This document shows positions 21,514-31,229 of a DNA stretch of 64,000 bases, piece after piece. The position numbers were made by a program, and so were the translations under genes. Position 1 is the first letter of the stretch; each line of letters begins with the position of its first letter. Origin of the DNA: Cornus controversa (Eukaryota > Streptophyta > Magnoliopsida > Cornales > Cornaceae); contig CM048846.1 of assembly GCA_026545225.1 (NCBI GenBank), positions 82,663,270-82,727,269 of the forward strand, read 5' to 3'. Below the pieces are notes generated by a model. It saw only the letters and a list, made by a program, of their open reading frames with translations, made no database searches and had not been told where the DNA came from.

Positions 21514-23733
21514 TTAAATTTGTGCCACTTTAAACCTTTCTTCATTGTCTTCCTCATCTCTGGTGGCTTGATCATAGTTTTCATGGTTCGATCCCAGAAA
21601 CAATTTTTTTCCACTTTGTATGATATTCCCACCACTGACTGTAGAGGGAAGCTGATCCACCAGGATAGCATTCCTTTTGTAGTTCCAAACAAGCATTGAA
21701 ATGTAATCCTGAGGTGAAATCAGACCTTGTTCTCTGAGACAACTTCGTTTCTCCTCTAAAGTTTTTGGATCATCAAGCTGTATAAATTCAAGCAACGCCT
21801 TCTCGTGCTCAGGTCTCCAACCACTAGGGAAAGGAGTGTAATCCGTCTCTGGTACCAGAGACATTCGGGTATACTGAAGCCCATCAATTGACTCCGCAAG
21901 ACCCATCCTAAGCAAATTATGGTACTCTGGTGACTGCCCCTTTTTCTCCTTTAAAGGACGACTAAGATTCCGTGCACCAATTTTGTACACCTTTGCTCGT
22001 GAACGTAGCTTGTATTTTGCAGCATAAAGCTTTGCAAGTGAACCCCTTATGATGTAAGAACAAAAATTGACAACCTTCTTCCTGTTGTCAGCATACCTAT
22101 ACCACTCAACCATGGTGGACAATAACTTATTCATCTGCGCATTTGTGTGAGCTTGAGTTGCATGGAACATTCTAAAACAAGGCTGTGGTTCTGGATCCCT
22201 ATCACCCTTGAGAAAGCTCAACTTCCTAAATTGTTTAATGCACTGTTTCAAGCTTGCTGTAACTGATAGAAGGGTGCCCACACCCTTTTCACTGATGATC
22301 TTCCCACCAGTTGCAGTGTATCGAAGAGTTGGATACACAACTCTCCGGCACAGAACGTGGTCAAGAAACATTATACCCTTGGTTATGTGTTCGATAGGGA
22401 GGCTCTCATTGTCAAGCTTTAGGAGATATTTCTGATCACAGAACTCAATTAATTGTTTTCTCAGAGTTGCTGCATCTGCCCTTGGTCCCCTGACTCCGAT
22501 TAAAATATGACCCCCAAAACGAACATAATCGACCTTTCTGGTTTTATCTGGCCCGCTTGTGGGAACAAATTCCGGCCAAGATGTATTTCCCTGTTCAACT
22601 TCCCCATCTGGACTGTTCCATATGACATCGCTTTTGGAAGGACGATAAAACTCCTTGATCTTTCCCTCCATCCAATGATCCAACTCATCAAGGCAGATGT
22701 TAGCCAAAAGGGGACTGAGAATCCCACAATGTCCCCAAGAAGGAACCTTCTCGGCCTCCTCAGGTGCAAACCCAAAAAAGGTCTCTAGCCAATACGGGTC
22801 AGGCTTCGGTTCATCTTCTGCTAAAACCCTTTTCTTCTGATACTTCCTCTTCGTCTTTTTCTTCTTCTCCCCATCATCCTTACTTGTGATCACCGGAGTA
22901 ACTAATGCTGCTTTCACCAAATCAATCACCTTCTTATCCCTAACATCCCTCATTAGAGCACTTATCACCATTCCTACTTTCATCCCATCCAGAACTGTAC
23001 TCAAGTCCCCCTTTATATACCACAAATAACCTGCAAAACTCCTGCGAATGACCCTCAAAACTGTGTGGGCAGTCCTTCCAGGTCTAAATGCAAATGACTT
23101 CTGCGAAAACCTAGCCTCATAAATTGGTTCCAAAATCATAAACAACACCTCCTGAACAATCCTGTCTTGAAATGGGCTTGGCTGTGTAGTAGTCAATATA
23201 GCCCTAATTTTCCTCTTCGACAACGATTCATACTCAGTCTTATCCTTGGGAGACTTGATAAAAAACTCTAACCTAGCTCCCCATTTGAACCTATTATCAA
23301 GAACTGCATTCCTAAGAGCCAATAGGTCCTCAAGTGCTGACCTTTGTATTGCGCTTTTCGGCATATATGCACCCATCTCATCAGCACATACCTTCTGGTA
23401 AGCCAATACCCACAGTTCAAATCTCCTAAGATAATCGGCCAAATTGGTCACTGTTTTATCGGGTTCTCGAAAATTTTCGATCCACAAACGCGAGCACACT
23501 GCGACTCCATCCTCCTTCATCAAGGTGGCTGGGTCATCAGGGTCCGGGACTCTCCGTTGCTGCGTCGACGTGAACATGAACACTCGAAACAAAGCGAACC
23601 CATGATATCTACTGTTCAAAATATTAGATTGATTGTGCGAAACAGTAATGGTGCTTTGGGAGAGAAGTGAGGAACTTGTGAGTACTCGATGACCGAAAAT
23701 GGCCAGTCGTCGATGCATCGGAGAGACTAGCAC
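21514..23733 (-). CDS. NMAT2: Nuclear-encoded mitochondrial intron maturase nMAT2
   Basis: A 739-residue, intronless maturase derived from a group II intron protein. Family knowledge: nMAT2 is imported into mitochondria and helps splice group II introns such as those in cox2, nad1 and nad7. The basic, Ser-rich N-terminus with few acidic residues over about 60 positions fits a targeting peptide. RT-derived motifs follow: PFQDRIVQEVLFMILEPIYE (187-206), SFAFRPGRTAH (213-223) and GILSPLLANICLDELD (337-352). The usual YADD catalytic box is replaced by YVRFGGH (403-409), so no reverse transcription is expected. The C-terminal X/maturase region spans about 480-640, including FCSYIIRGSLAKLYAAKYKLRSR interrupted here only by description. 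Length is close to the roughly 735 residues I recall for Arabidopsis nMAT2. Translation may begin at Met6 (MHRRLAIFGHRV, 23716-23718). The paralogue nMAT1 is the main alternative name. Confidence 0.9.
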   Translation of the reverse strand: MLVSPMHRRLAIFGHRVLTSSSLLSQSTITVSHNQSNILNSRYHGFALFRVFMFTSTQQRRVPDPDDPATLMKEDGVAVCSRLWIENFREPDKTVTNLADYLRRFELWVLAYQKVCADEMGAYMPKSAIQRSALEDLLALRNAVLDNRFKWGARLEFFIKSPKDKTEYESLSKRKIRAILTTTQPSPFQDRIVQEVLFMILEPIYEARFSQKSFAFRPGRTAHTVLRVIRRSFAGYLWYIKGDLSTVLDGMKVGMVISALMRDVRDKKVIDLVKAALVTPVITSKDDGEKKKKTKRKYQKKRVLAEDEPKPDPYWLETFFGFAPEEAEKVPSWGHCGILSPLLANICLDELDHWMEGKIKEFYRPSKSDVIWNSPDGEVEQGNTSWPEFVPTSGPDKTRKVDYVRFGGHILIGVRGPRADAATLRKQLIEFCDQKYLLKLDNESLPIEHITKGIMFLDHVLCRRVVYPTLRYTATGGKIISEKGVGTLLSVTASLKQCIKQFRKLSFLKGDRDPEPQPCFRMFHATQAHTNAQMNKLLSTMVEWYRYADNRKKVVNFCSYIIRGSLAKLYAAKYKLRSRAKVYKIGARNLSRPLKEKKGQSPEYHNLLRMGLAESIDGLQYTRMSLVPETDYTPFPSGWRPEHEKALLEFIQLDDPKTLEEKRSCLREQGLISPQDYISMLVWNYKRNAILVDQLPSTVSGGNIIQSGKKLFLGSNHENYDQATRDEEDNEERFKVAQI

Positions 23734-24730
23734 TCACCGATTTCTGTCATTACTGACGAGACTGCAGAGAATTTGTACAGCGAAGATTGTTAGAGGAAGT
23801 GAAAAAACCCTAAAAGTTCAATTTGGATCGATAAACGAGCGAATGACTAGTTCAGATGTATAGGGTTTGTTGGGGTTGTGTAGGATATACAAGCCTGTGA
23901 ATCTACATGTTCTAAAACCCTTCTGTGTAAAAATCCACGCTATTAGAGACTCAATAGGGTTTAACTTTCGGATCCTCCAACGGGTTCAGTCCGTGGCCAT
24001 TTTTATATGCATTTTATATATTTATTTATTATTTTTATTTTTTCATGGTGTGAAGTCTCTTAGAATACTGTCAGAAACATGCATTCTTTCATCCCACGTG
24101 CGATGAAAATTTTTGGAGTGAATCCATGGAGAAGTTTGGTTTAATTACAAACCAAACTTTTCAATTTTTTTGCAATAACTTCTCTAGACGGTTGCTCACT
24201 TGCTGCTATTTATTCTTTTCTTCCAAAAAAATGAATCATTTGACCAAAATGTCCTCCATCTGAAATGACTTTGATAACCTTTACAATAACATTTATTTAC
24301 CAAAATATCTCGTATTTTAGGACCAAATTTTTTCTCTCCAACCACCACTTCTCTCTCTTCAACCCCACCTCCCCCCCCCCCCAAACACCAACTCCATTGC
24401 CATGAGGTGTGTTAATATATATAGCAGTGGATTTACATTATTGTTTGAAATTGTGGTCTTTTGCTAAATGATAAAGATTTGGGAATAGGTTTACTAGCAT
24501 AAATTTCTCCGATGTGCCTCAGATGGAATAACTATTGCACTCTTCAGTCAGTTTCACTGTAATCCCATATTAGTTTGGGATATTCATAAGACCAATCTTC
24601 TTGTTGATCCATAATGTATTTTTTTATATATAATTGGTTTATAACCCAATTTAATTCATCTTTTATTTCTCTTACTCTATTATGCTAATTTATTTTGCCT
24701 ATTACTTCTTCAGTGAAACTGAGACCATTA
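23734..24730. other. nMAT2 upstream region and spacer before the Harbinger element
   Basis: The first few hundred bases should hold the nMAT2 promoter and 5' UTR. A poly-C tract lies near 24372. The last 300 bases may be degraded flank of the viral fossil that resumes on the far side of the Harbinger element, but no domain is recognisable. Confidence 0.5.
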
Positions 24731-24924
24731 GAGCAACAGCAATGGGATCGCCAGAGCCCAATCTGGCGATCCAAACTCTACTGTGGCCCAACAATGGGTT
24801 AGCTAAAATGGTGGGCCAAATGTTTGGTTAGCTAGGTGGTTCGCCGGATTGGGCGAACCACTTAGCTAACCCTGTTCATATTGGGCCTGCTTTAATGCAG
24901 GCCCATATTTTTTTTAAAAATTTT

Positions 24925-24956
24925 CACTTATCGAAACGACGTCGTTTCGATAAGTG
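24925..24956. repeat. Perfect 32-bp palindrome in Harbinger left subterminal region, copy 1
   Basis: CACTTATCGAAACGAC is followed directly by its exact complement. The same palindrome recurs at 25007-25038, with a GC-rich hairpin built from ACACGCGGCGCC-type arms between the copies (24973-25006). Confidence 0.97.
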
Positions 24957-25006
24957 ATTTTAATAAAAAAAAAACACGCGGCGCCCTAACAGGGTGCCGC
25001 GTGTTT

Positions 25007-25038
25007 CACTTATCGAAACGACGTCGTTTCGATAAGTG
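25007..25038. repeat. Perfect 32-bp palindrome, copy 2
   Basis: Identical to the palindrome at 24925-24956. It is followed by another hairpin at 25073-25096, TGCAACGGTC / GACCGTTGCA around an ACAA loop. Confidence 0.97.
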
Positions 25039-25072
25039 ACTTAAAAAAATAAAAACAGGGCGCCGCGTGTCC

Positions 25073-25096
25073 TGCAACGGTCACAAGACCGTTGCA
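25073..25096. repeat. Hairpin carrying CCGTTG sites on both arms
   Basis: Ten-base arms TGCAACGGTC and GACCGTTGCA are separated by ACAA. Each arm holds CCGTTG (or its complement), which fits the plant Myb core consensus CNGTTR and also occurs in the 15-bp repeats at the other end of the element. Confidence 0.85.
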
Positions 25097-25311
25097 CACC
25101 CAAACACGCCCTAAGGCCCTGTTTGGCTGCCCAGAAAAGTCATTTTTGACCGTTTTTTGCCTTTTTTTTTTTTTTTTTTTTTAAAATTTAAGCTCTGCCA
25201 AAGAGCCGTTAAGGCACTGTTTGGCAAAGCCAAATAGTGCCTAAAACGGCTCTTTTGGCTTTAAAATAATATATATATATATTTTTTTACTTTTTTCATC
25301 TTTTTTCATTC

Positions 25312-25319
25312 CTATAAAT
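25312..25319 (+). promoter_or_regulatory. TATA box of Harbinger ORF1
   Basis: CTATAAAT lies about 120 bases before the ORF1 start codon at 25440, within CCTATAAATACACC. Placement suits a plant core promoter. Inferred from motif only. Confidence 0.55.
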
Positions 25320-25439
25320 ACACCACCCCTTCATTCACTAAATTCACAATCAAAAATTCATATTTTCTCCTCCTTAAGTCTAGAATCATTTTTATTTTCT
25401 CAATCTTTAGTTAATTATATTTTTAGAATATTCATTTTC

Positions 25440-26666
25440 ATGGATCCAACACCACCAAATTTCAACTTCAACCCTTTATCCAATGATGATTTTTTATCAT
25501 TTGACGGCTCTGATCAATATTATCGTGGCGATTCTCAATTTCCATCTAATCAATCAGCCGCATTTTATTCGCCGGTATTGCCTCAACCCAGTAATGTTAG
25601 ATCTTCCCGAAAGCAACCGGTTCCTCGAATGCCTAATTGGTCCAACGAAGAAGATTTTGCTTTGTGCAATGCGTGGCTGGAAGTTAGCAGTGATTGGTGC
25701 AGACCAAGCGAAGTCGACATTATGGGAAAAAATTCTCGTCGAATTTCAAGTACAACTTGGTGCTCCAACTGCCCGAGGCGAGTGCGGTTTGACAAATCGT
25801 TGGTCCACCATCCAAAAAAAAATTAACAAATGGTCTGCATGCTTGCTTACAATTGAAAATAATCAGACCAGTGGCTTCAACAATCATGATATGGTAAGTT
25901 AATAATTTTAATTAATTTTTTTACTTGATCGTATTTAATAAGTAATTATTTTAAATAATTTGTTTCTTATTATTGTGTAATTATTTAAAGCAGATCACAG
26001 CGGCTCAACATTTATATAAATCTACTATGAATGAGGACTTTAAACTCCATGCTTGTTGGAACATTTTGAAAGACTCTCCAAAATGGCATGCATATTGTCT
26101 CGATCAAGGAAAAAAACAAAGCCACAATTGCCCGCGCAAAGAAGAGGAGTACTGGAATCAACATCAACGAGCCTGTTGCTCACTCAAACGCATCAAGTCC
26201 ATTAAGTAATGCAGCGTACGAGGGTGTTCCTTCTGAAGGATCGCCACAGTTTGGCATGAATGAATATTCACCGGGTATTGCTGAATCTCAACCATTAGAG
26301 CGACCAGCAGGACGCAAGGCGGCAAAGCAGAGCCGAAATAAGAAGAAACAGCCAGAATATGAGACCTCACACTCATCATTCGAGGTCAGTTTCCACCAAG
26401 CAACATCCAAACTTGACTCTCAAACAAATATTATTATGGAGACAAAGTTAAAACAGATGAAAAGACAAAGGGAGAGAGAACTACACGAAGAAAGAAGACA
26501 ACGCCAGAGAGAACTACACGAAGAAAAAATTCGAGAAGAGGAGTTGATGCTAAAAGATCCAAATTCAATGCCAACAGAAATACAGAAAGCATGGCTTATC
26601 CGAAAACAACAACAGATATATGAGCGAATGTGTGCAGAAGCAGATGAGAATTTGCGCAATCCATAA
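25440..26666 (+). pseudogene. Harbinger ORF1: Myb/SANT-like DNA-binding partner, frameshifted
   Basis: Plant PIF/Harbinger elements carry a second gene whose Myb/trihelix-like protein binds DNA and works with the transposase. Here a first frame gives MDPTPPNFNFNPLSND and a Myb start, MPNWSNEEDFALCNAWLEVS. The same domain then continues in another frame (GADQAKSTLWEKI, LTNRWSTIQKKINKW), implying a one-base change near 25690-25700. A GT-AG intron fits 25894-25993. After KDSPKWHAY the frame shifts again, most simply at the A7 run 26110-26116, and continues to a coiled, Glu/Arg-rich tail (about 26400-26600) ending ADENLRNP. With two apparent frameshifts it is probably dead, unless the assembly has homopolymer errors. 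Confidence 0.8.
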
Positions 26667-26986
26667 GACTTGTTTAATCCATAATGGATATTGTATCGTT
26701 TTAAGTTATGTTATTTTTTTTTATCCATTATGAATATTGTATCGTTTGAAATTATGTTTTTTTTTTTTAATCCATTATGGATATTGTAATTCATTTAACT
26801 TATGTTATGTTGCTTTTAAATCTATTACGAATATTATGTCATGCGAAAATAATTTCAGAAACAAATTTTTATTGCATAATATTTTATAACATCTTACAAG
26901 CATAAAAATACAACATAACTTGAAATTCTAGTACATAAAATGATAACAGAATTTAAAGAAAGGAGTACATAAAAAACCAACATAAC

Positions 26987-28309
26987 TTAAAGATCTTCAT
27001 ATGAATCACCAATCTGATTCCACATCTGTTCTATCAGATCCTTCCTCAACTGCGTATTTGTCTCTCTACTGCGGTACTGAGTTTGGCGAGCGTAGATGTG
27101 TGCCGCAAAAATATTGGGGTCTAATCTTCGAGTATGAATCGGAATACTCTCTTCCGGTGGCAGCCAAATTCCAGTATTGTCGTGGCGCTCATCTTCAATG
27201 ATCATGTTGTGAAGGATTATGCACGTTCTCATTATGAGACACAAGTCCATCTTCTCCCAATATTTAACTGGTCGTTGCAGTATTGCCCACTTGATTTGCA
27301 AGACCCCAAATGCTCGCTCCACATCTTTCATGCATGCCTCTTGTTTTTCTGCAAACATTTTTTGTTTTGGAGTTCTTGGATTTGGGATGGTCTGTATCAA
27401 AGTTGCCCATTTTGGGTATATACCATCAGACAAGTAATACCCCATGCTATACTGATGCCCATTCACCACATAATTAATCGAAGGCATTCTACCACTGACA
27501 ATACGGTTGAATACGGAGGAATGATCCAACACATTTATATCATTGTGTGAACCAGCCATTCCAAAAAATGAATGCCAAATCCACAAATCTTTGGAGGCTA
27601 CCGCCTCCAATATTAAAGTAGCCTTATGGGTGCGACCCTTGTGTGTGCCATGCCACGCCACTGGGCAATTCTTCCATTCCCAATGCATACAATCGATAGA
27701 ACCAAGCATACCTGGGAATCCTCTAGCCTCCCCTTCTTGAAGGAGTCGTGCGATGTCGGTTTCGTTTGGTTCGCGCATGTACTGCTGCTCATACACAGTA
27801 ACAACAGCAGTACAAAATGCCTTCAAACAACTTATTGCAGTAGTCTCACCGATTTTAATATACTCGTCAAATGAATCGGCTGGTCCACCATATGCGAGAA
27901 TGCGTATTGCAGTTGTCATCTTTTGTATAGAAGACAACCCCAAACGGCCAGAAGCGTCTCTTTTTTGGATGAAGAAATCGTCATAAGATTGAACATCATT
28001 CAAGATACGAAGAAATAGTTCTCGACGCATCCTGAATCGTCTATGAAATTGCTCAGGTGTATATAAGCAATTCTCGTCAAAGTAGTCTTTCATTAGCTGA
28101 CGGTGGCTTCCTTCTCGGTCACGATGAATAAACCGCCGCCTCTGAGCTGGTTGAAATACTTGCGATATAATCTCCGGCGTACAACAACTCAGAATTTCTT
28201 TGTAGGTAGATACATGATCTTCAAGCAATTTGTCAAGATCTATTGATGAGGAGGATGACGAAGAATGTGGAGAATTAGAATCTGACAAAGGTCGTGATGA
28301 CGAAGCCAT
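26987..28309 (-). CDS. PIF/Harbinger DDE transposase, intact, 440 residues
   Basis: Catalyses cut-and-paste transposition of its own element and of related MITEs. One uninterrupted frame begins MASSSRPLSDSNSPHSSSSS and ends QMWNQIGDSYEDL. The likely catalytic triad is D206 (GSIDCMHW), D257 (GSHNDINVL) and E331 (KDVERAFGVLQIKW). The family motifs GRTHKATLILEAVAS, YYLSDGIYPKW (D295) and ILHNMIIEDER are present. Length is usual for plant members. It is convergent with ORF1, about 320 bases apart, and has a TATA box 85 bases upstream. An open frame over 440 codons suggests recent activity or a young copy. Whether it still works without its frameshifted partner cannot be told; partners can be supplied by other copies. 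Confidence 0.95.
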   Translation of the reverse strand: MASSSRPLSDSNSPHSSSSSSSIDLDKLLEDHVSTYKEILSCCTPEIISQVFQPAQRRRFIHRDREGSHRQLMKDYFDENCLYTPEQFHRRFRMRRELFLRILNDVQSYDDFFIQKRDASGRLGLSSIQKMTTAIRILAYGGPADSFDEYIKIGETTAISCLKAFCTAVVTVYEQQYMREPNETDIARLLQEGEARGFPGMLGSIDCMHWEWKNCPVAWHGTHKGRTHKATLILEAVASKDLWIWHSFFGMAGSHNDINVLDHSSVFNRIVSGRMPSINYVVNGHQYSMGYYLSDGIYPKWATLIQTIPNPRTPKQKMFAEKQEACMKDVERAFGVLQIKWAILQRPVKYWEKMDLCLIMRTCIILHNMIIEDERHDNTGIWLPPEESIPIHTRRLDPNIFAAHIYARQTQYRSRETNTQLRKDLIEQMWNQIGDSYEDL

Positions 28310-28393
28310 TGAAAGTTCTAAGTTGAAAGAGATGTTAAATGAATTTTTGAAAGATTGAAAGTAGTGGTAATTTTATAAATGAGCAGATGAGTG

Positions 28394-28401
28394 TTTATAT
28401 A
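28394..28401 (-). promoter_or_regulatory. TATA box of the Harbinger transposase
   Basis: On the minus strand this reads TATATAAA, about 85 bases upstream of the transposase start codon, just inside the 15-bp tandem repeats. Confidence 0.55.
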
Positions 28402-28410
28402 AGAAAAAAA

Positions 28411-28485
28411 ATATAGCCGTTGGGAATATAGCCGTTGAAAATATAGCCGTTGGGAATATAGCCGTTGGGAATATAACCGTTAGTA
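28411..28485. repeat. Five tandem 15-bp repeats in Harbinger right subterminal region
   Basis: The unit ATATAGCCGTTGGGA occurs five times back to back with a few substitutions in copies 2 and 5. Copies 1-4 contain CCGTTG and copy 5 CCGTTA, both matching a Myb core. They sit upstream of the transposase TATA box and could serve as binding sites for ORF1 protein or as regulatory sites; this is inference. Confidence 0.95.
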
Positions 28486-28684
28486 AATAAATAAAAAAAT
28501 ATTTAATAATTTTAAATTTAAATTTTAAAAAAAAAAATTTATTAAAATATTATTATTTTTGGTTAGCGGAAATCTGGAGAACCTGTTGTGGAGCCAAAAT
28601 TTGGAGATCCTGACATGATGATGTGGCTGGCTAAAATTCAAATTTGGAGATCCAAATTTAGCCATCCCATAGTGGATGCTCTTA

Positions 28685-28930
28685 GGTAGGCCAACAAATT
28701 ATTCTTCAGGACTTTTCTCGATTCTTGGATTAAATTCATCTCACAAGTCTTCTAGAAGAATGTATTCTTGCATTAAGACTCCATCACCATCTCCGCTGAC
28801 AATCCATTTTAACATAATTGGAAGTATAACTCCCAATGTATTTTGTGTCTTTGGATTAGCATATCTTAGTTGATTATTACCTGTTGTAGATCTAATAGTC
28901 CTTGAAGAGTTTCAGACTAGAAAAATGATA
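28685..28930 (-). mobile_element. Probable further remnant of the pararetrovirus fossil
   Basis: Lies between the Harbinger element and the small MITE, downstream of the recognisable RNase H piece in viral orientation. I see no clear domain, so the assignment rests on position only. Confidence 0.3.
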
Positions 28931-29054
28931 CTTAGGCAGAAGTGTTAGGCGAAAACTTTCTCATTCATAGGATGCATGTGGTGAGTGCATGTGGTGGGAC
29001 TTATCACATGCATTCAATGGATGTAAAAGTTTATACCTAACAATTCTGCCTAAG
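28931..29054. mobile_element. Small Stowaway-like MITE, 124 bp
   Basis: Terminal inverted repeats CTTAGGCAGAAGTGTTAGG and, in reverse complement, CTTAGGCAGAATTGTTAGG are flanked by TA on both sides (28929-28930 and 29055-29056). The TA duplication suggests the Tc1/Mariner-Stowaway group. It has no coding capacity. It lies in the viral fossil. Confidence 0.75.
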
Positions 29055-29056
29055 TA

Positions 29057-29442
29057 ACACAACTTTTTAGAATATCTTCTCTGCTTTATTCTATTGAGAA
29101 TCTGATACATATGTCTTCTAGTACTTTTCTTAGAGATATATCTCATTGATTTGAATACAAATTTGTTTAATCCTATTTTAATATGAGATTTTTCACATCA
29201 TGACTATCTACTTGTTTATGACGATCTACAATTTAACTAGTGAAAAATATATTGTGTTAGTGTACGAGAAAAATGATAATTTTTACCTTTAATATATTCT
29301 ACTGTAAACCTAAAATGAGATAACCACATTTGTTATCTAATTATTATTCCACCTGCAACAGCTCAGTTTTTCATAAAATAAGTAAAATTCTTATTATCAG
29401 TCCTTACTATAAACTCTTTATGAATAAAAAAAATTTAAAATT
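29057..29442 (-). mobile_element. Endogenous pararetrovirus fossil, RNase H part
   Basis: On the minus strand the sequence around 29240-29420 encodes RNase H features of Caulimoviridae, such as VRTDNKNFTYFM and QMWLSHFRFTVEYIKGKN. The order fits with protease and reverse transcriptase lying at higher coordinates. Broken and old; the virus family is Caulimoviridae, perhaps florendovirus- or petuvirus-like. Cut off at the right by a copia solo LTR. Confidence 0.75.
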
Positions 29443-31229
29443 TGTTGACCCGAAGTTGATTCAATAGTTTTGATGATAACAACTTCTTAATGTGAGGAAT
29501 TTAACAGTCTATTTGAGTGTTGTTTCTCACAAATTTATCATATTGACTCAAGCACTCAAAAACTCATGTGGACCAATGGATTATAATGATCAAGTTTCTT
29601 AAGGTTCAACACATGGATAGTGTAGGTTTAGCGTGTGCTATGACATGAATGTAAAGTGGTAAATATACCTTGTGTATTGAAAGCTTATGTCTAGGACATT
29701 ACATATAACATTAGGACCAAAATGATTTCATTCTATATTCTTCTTGGACTTTACGATTAGCTGACCCTTGATCTAAAATGATCTATCCTACTGAGTCTTT
29801 ATAGTTTTATGACTATAATTTTGTCAATGTGAGCTAAATAAGCTTTTCACACTTCTATGAGTGACTGAAGCATTAAGGTGATATTTCAATGACCAATGAA
29901 CTTAGAATTTCATATATTATTTAAGGTAAGACGTCTACTAGTTATAAACTCAATCTTATCCTCGTTCTGGCCAAGTTGCAACGATTTATTTTTTTAAATG
30001 AGGCAAGACGTCTTTTAAGCCATCTTATATGCATACTATTGTACCTTATGTCTTATTTGGAAACATTGATTGTGCAAAACATCTTATGTTCTATAGAGAC
30101 AAAGGCATTGCTCTCTAGTATAAGTTGTATTGGTCTTCTTAGTTTCGATCTTACATAATTTATGCTTCTATATTCTTCATTTCTAGTCGTCTATAGAAAA
30201 ATAGACATGCAACTTTGCTCAGCTGGGATATCCTTTTTTGCATATCCAAGCATTCCCAAAACCGAATCATATGTTCATATTTTCATCTCTATCTATATAA
30301 GGTTGTCTCCTATCCATTTGAAGAATATTAGTATTAGTAGTATTGTCATTCATATACAGAGTTGTGAGAAGAAATATGTGACACCTCCTAGTTTTCATGC
30401 ATATATAAGTTGGCCAGACTTATACACAAAAACTAGGAGCTATCAACGCCCGATAATAAACAAGCACATAATACAATGTGCAGTACAGAAAGAAATAAAT
30501 TGCAAAAGGATAACTAATAAAATAATAAATACTCAATCCATAATACTCCATAAATTCTCATTTATTATAACTTGGAAATCCCGTAAAACAAGGGACTCCT
30601 AAACCCCAAATCATAGAAATTTCATAAATCACCAAAATCCAGGATTCAAAAGGAACAAACCCCTACATTGAGATGACTGAAATGGTGGATGAGCCCAAGT
30701 ATATAAGAAGTGTCAACCCTGTGGTTGGAACTGCGTCGGACCTAAAATTTGTCAACAAAAGGTGGGTCAATCCCACAAGTAAGAACTCTCTACTATATTC
30801 CAACAAAGAATCGATAAACCCATCATCTCTAACCTAAATAAATAATAGAGATACATCAAATCTTATAGTTATAAGCATGACATCATATATTGTAAATATA
30901 AATATGATGATAGGTAACTCAACCATGCCTGAAATCAACCACATACCCGTAGGCAACTCAACCATGTCTTGGAAACTCAATCGTACCAATAGATACTCAT
31001 AAGACTGCATTAATATTCATTCCACAGTGGTTCCATAACCCATATCGCATCCATAAAATTCTACACTATTATTTCTAGAGCACAAAATATGAACACCAAC
31101 TATTTTATATATATTCACCAAATCTCCTCAATACGTAACCCCTTACGCGAACTATTTTAACATCGAGCCTGGGGTCAGGGGGCGGCACCAGAAACTACCC
31201 TAATCGTTACTTTTCAAAAAAAATTCCTA

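Larger units (their letters stand above)
24731..28681. mobile_element. PIF/Harbinger DNA transposon with both genes, 3.95 kb
   Basis: The ends are imperfect inverted repeats: left GAGCAACAGCAATGGGAT, right in reverse complement GAGCATCCACTATGGGAT. A 3-bp target duplication TTA flanks it (24728-24730 and 28682-28684), the PIF/Harbinger signature. Inside are two convergent genes: a Myb-like ORF1 on the plus strand (25440-26666) and a DDE transposase on the minus strand (26987-28309), each with a TATA box. Both subterminal zones hold palindromes or short tandem repeats. The transposase looks whole while ORF1 is frameshifted. Confidence 0.95.

Noticed and set aside
21514-23733. Reading nMAT2 as a retroelement or pseudogene because of its reverse-transcriptase motifs
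   Set aside because: The frame is complete over 739 codons, has a targeting-like N-terminus, and matches the nuclear maturase family, in which loss of YADD is normal.
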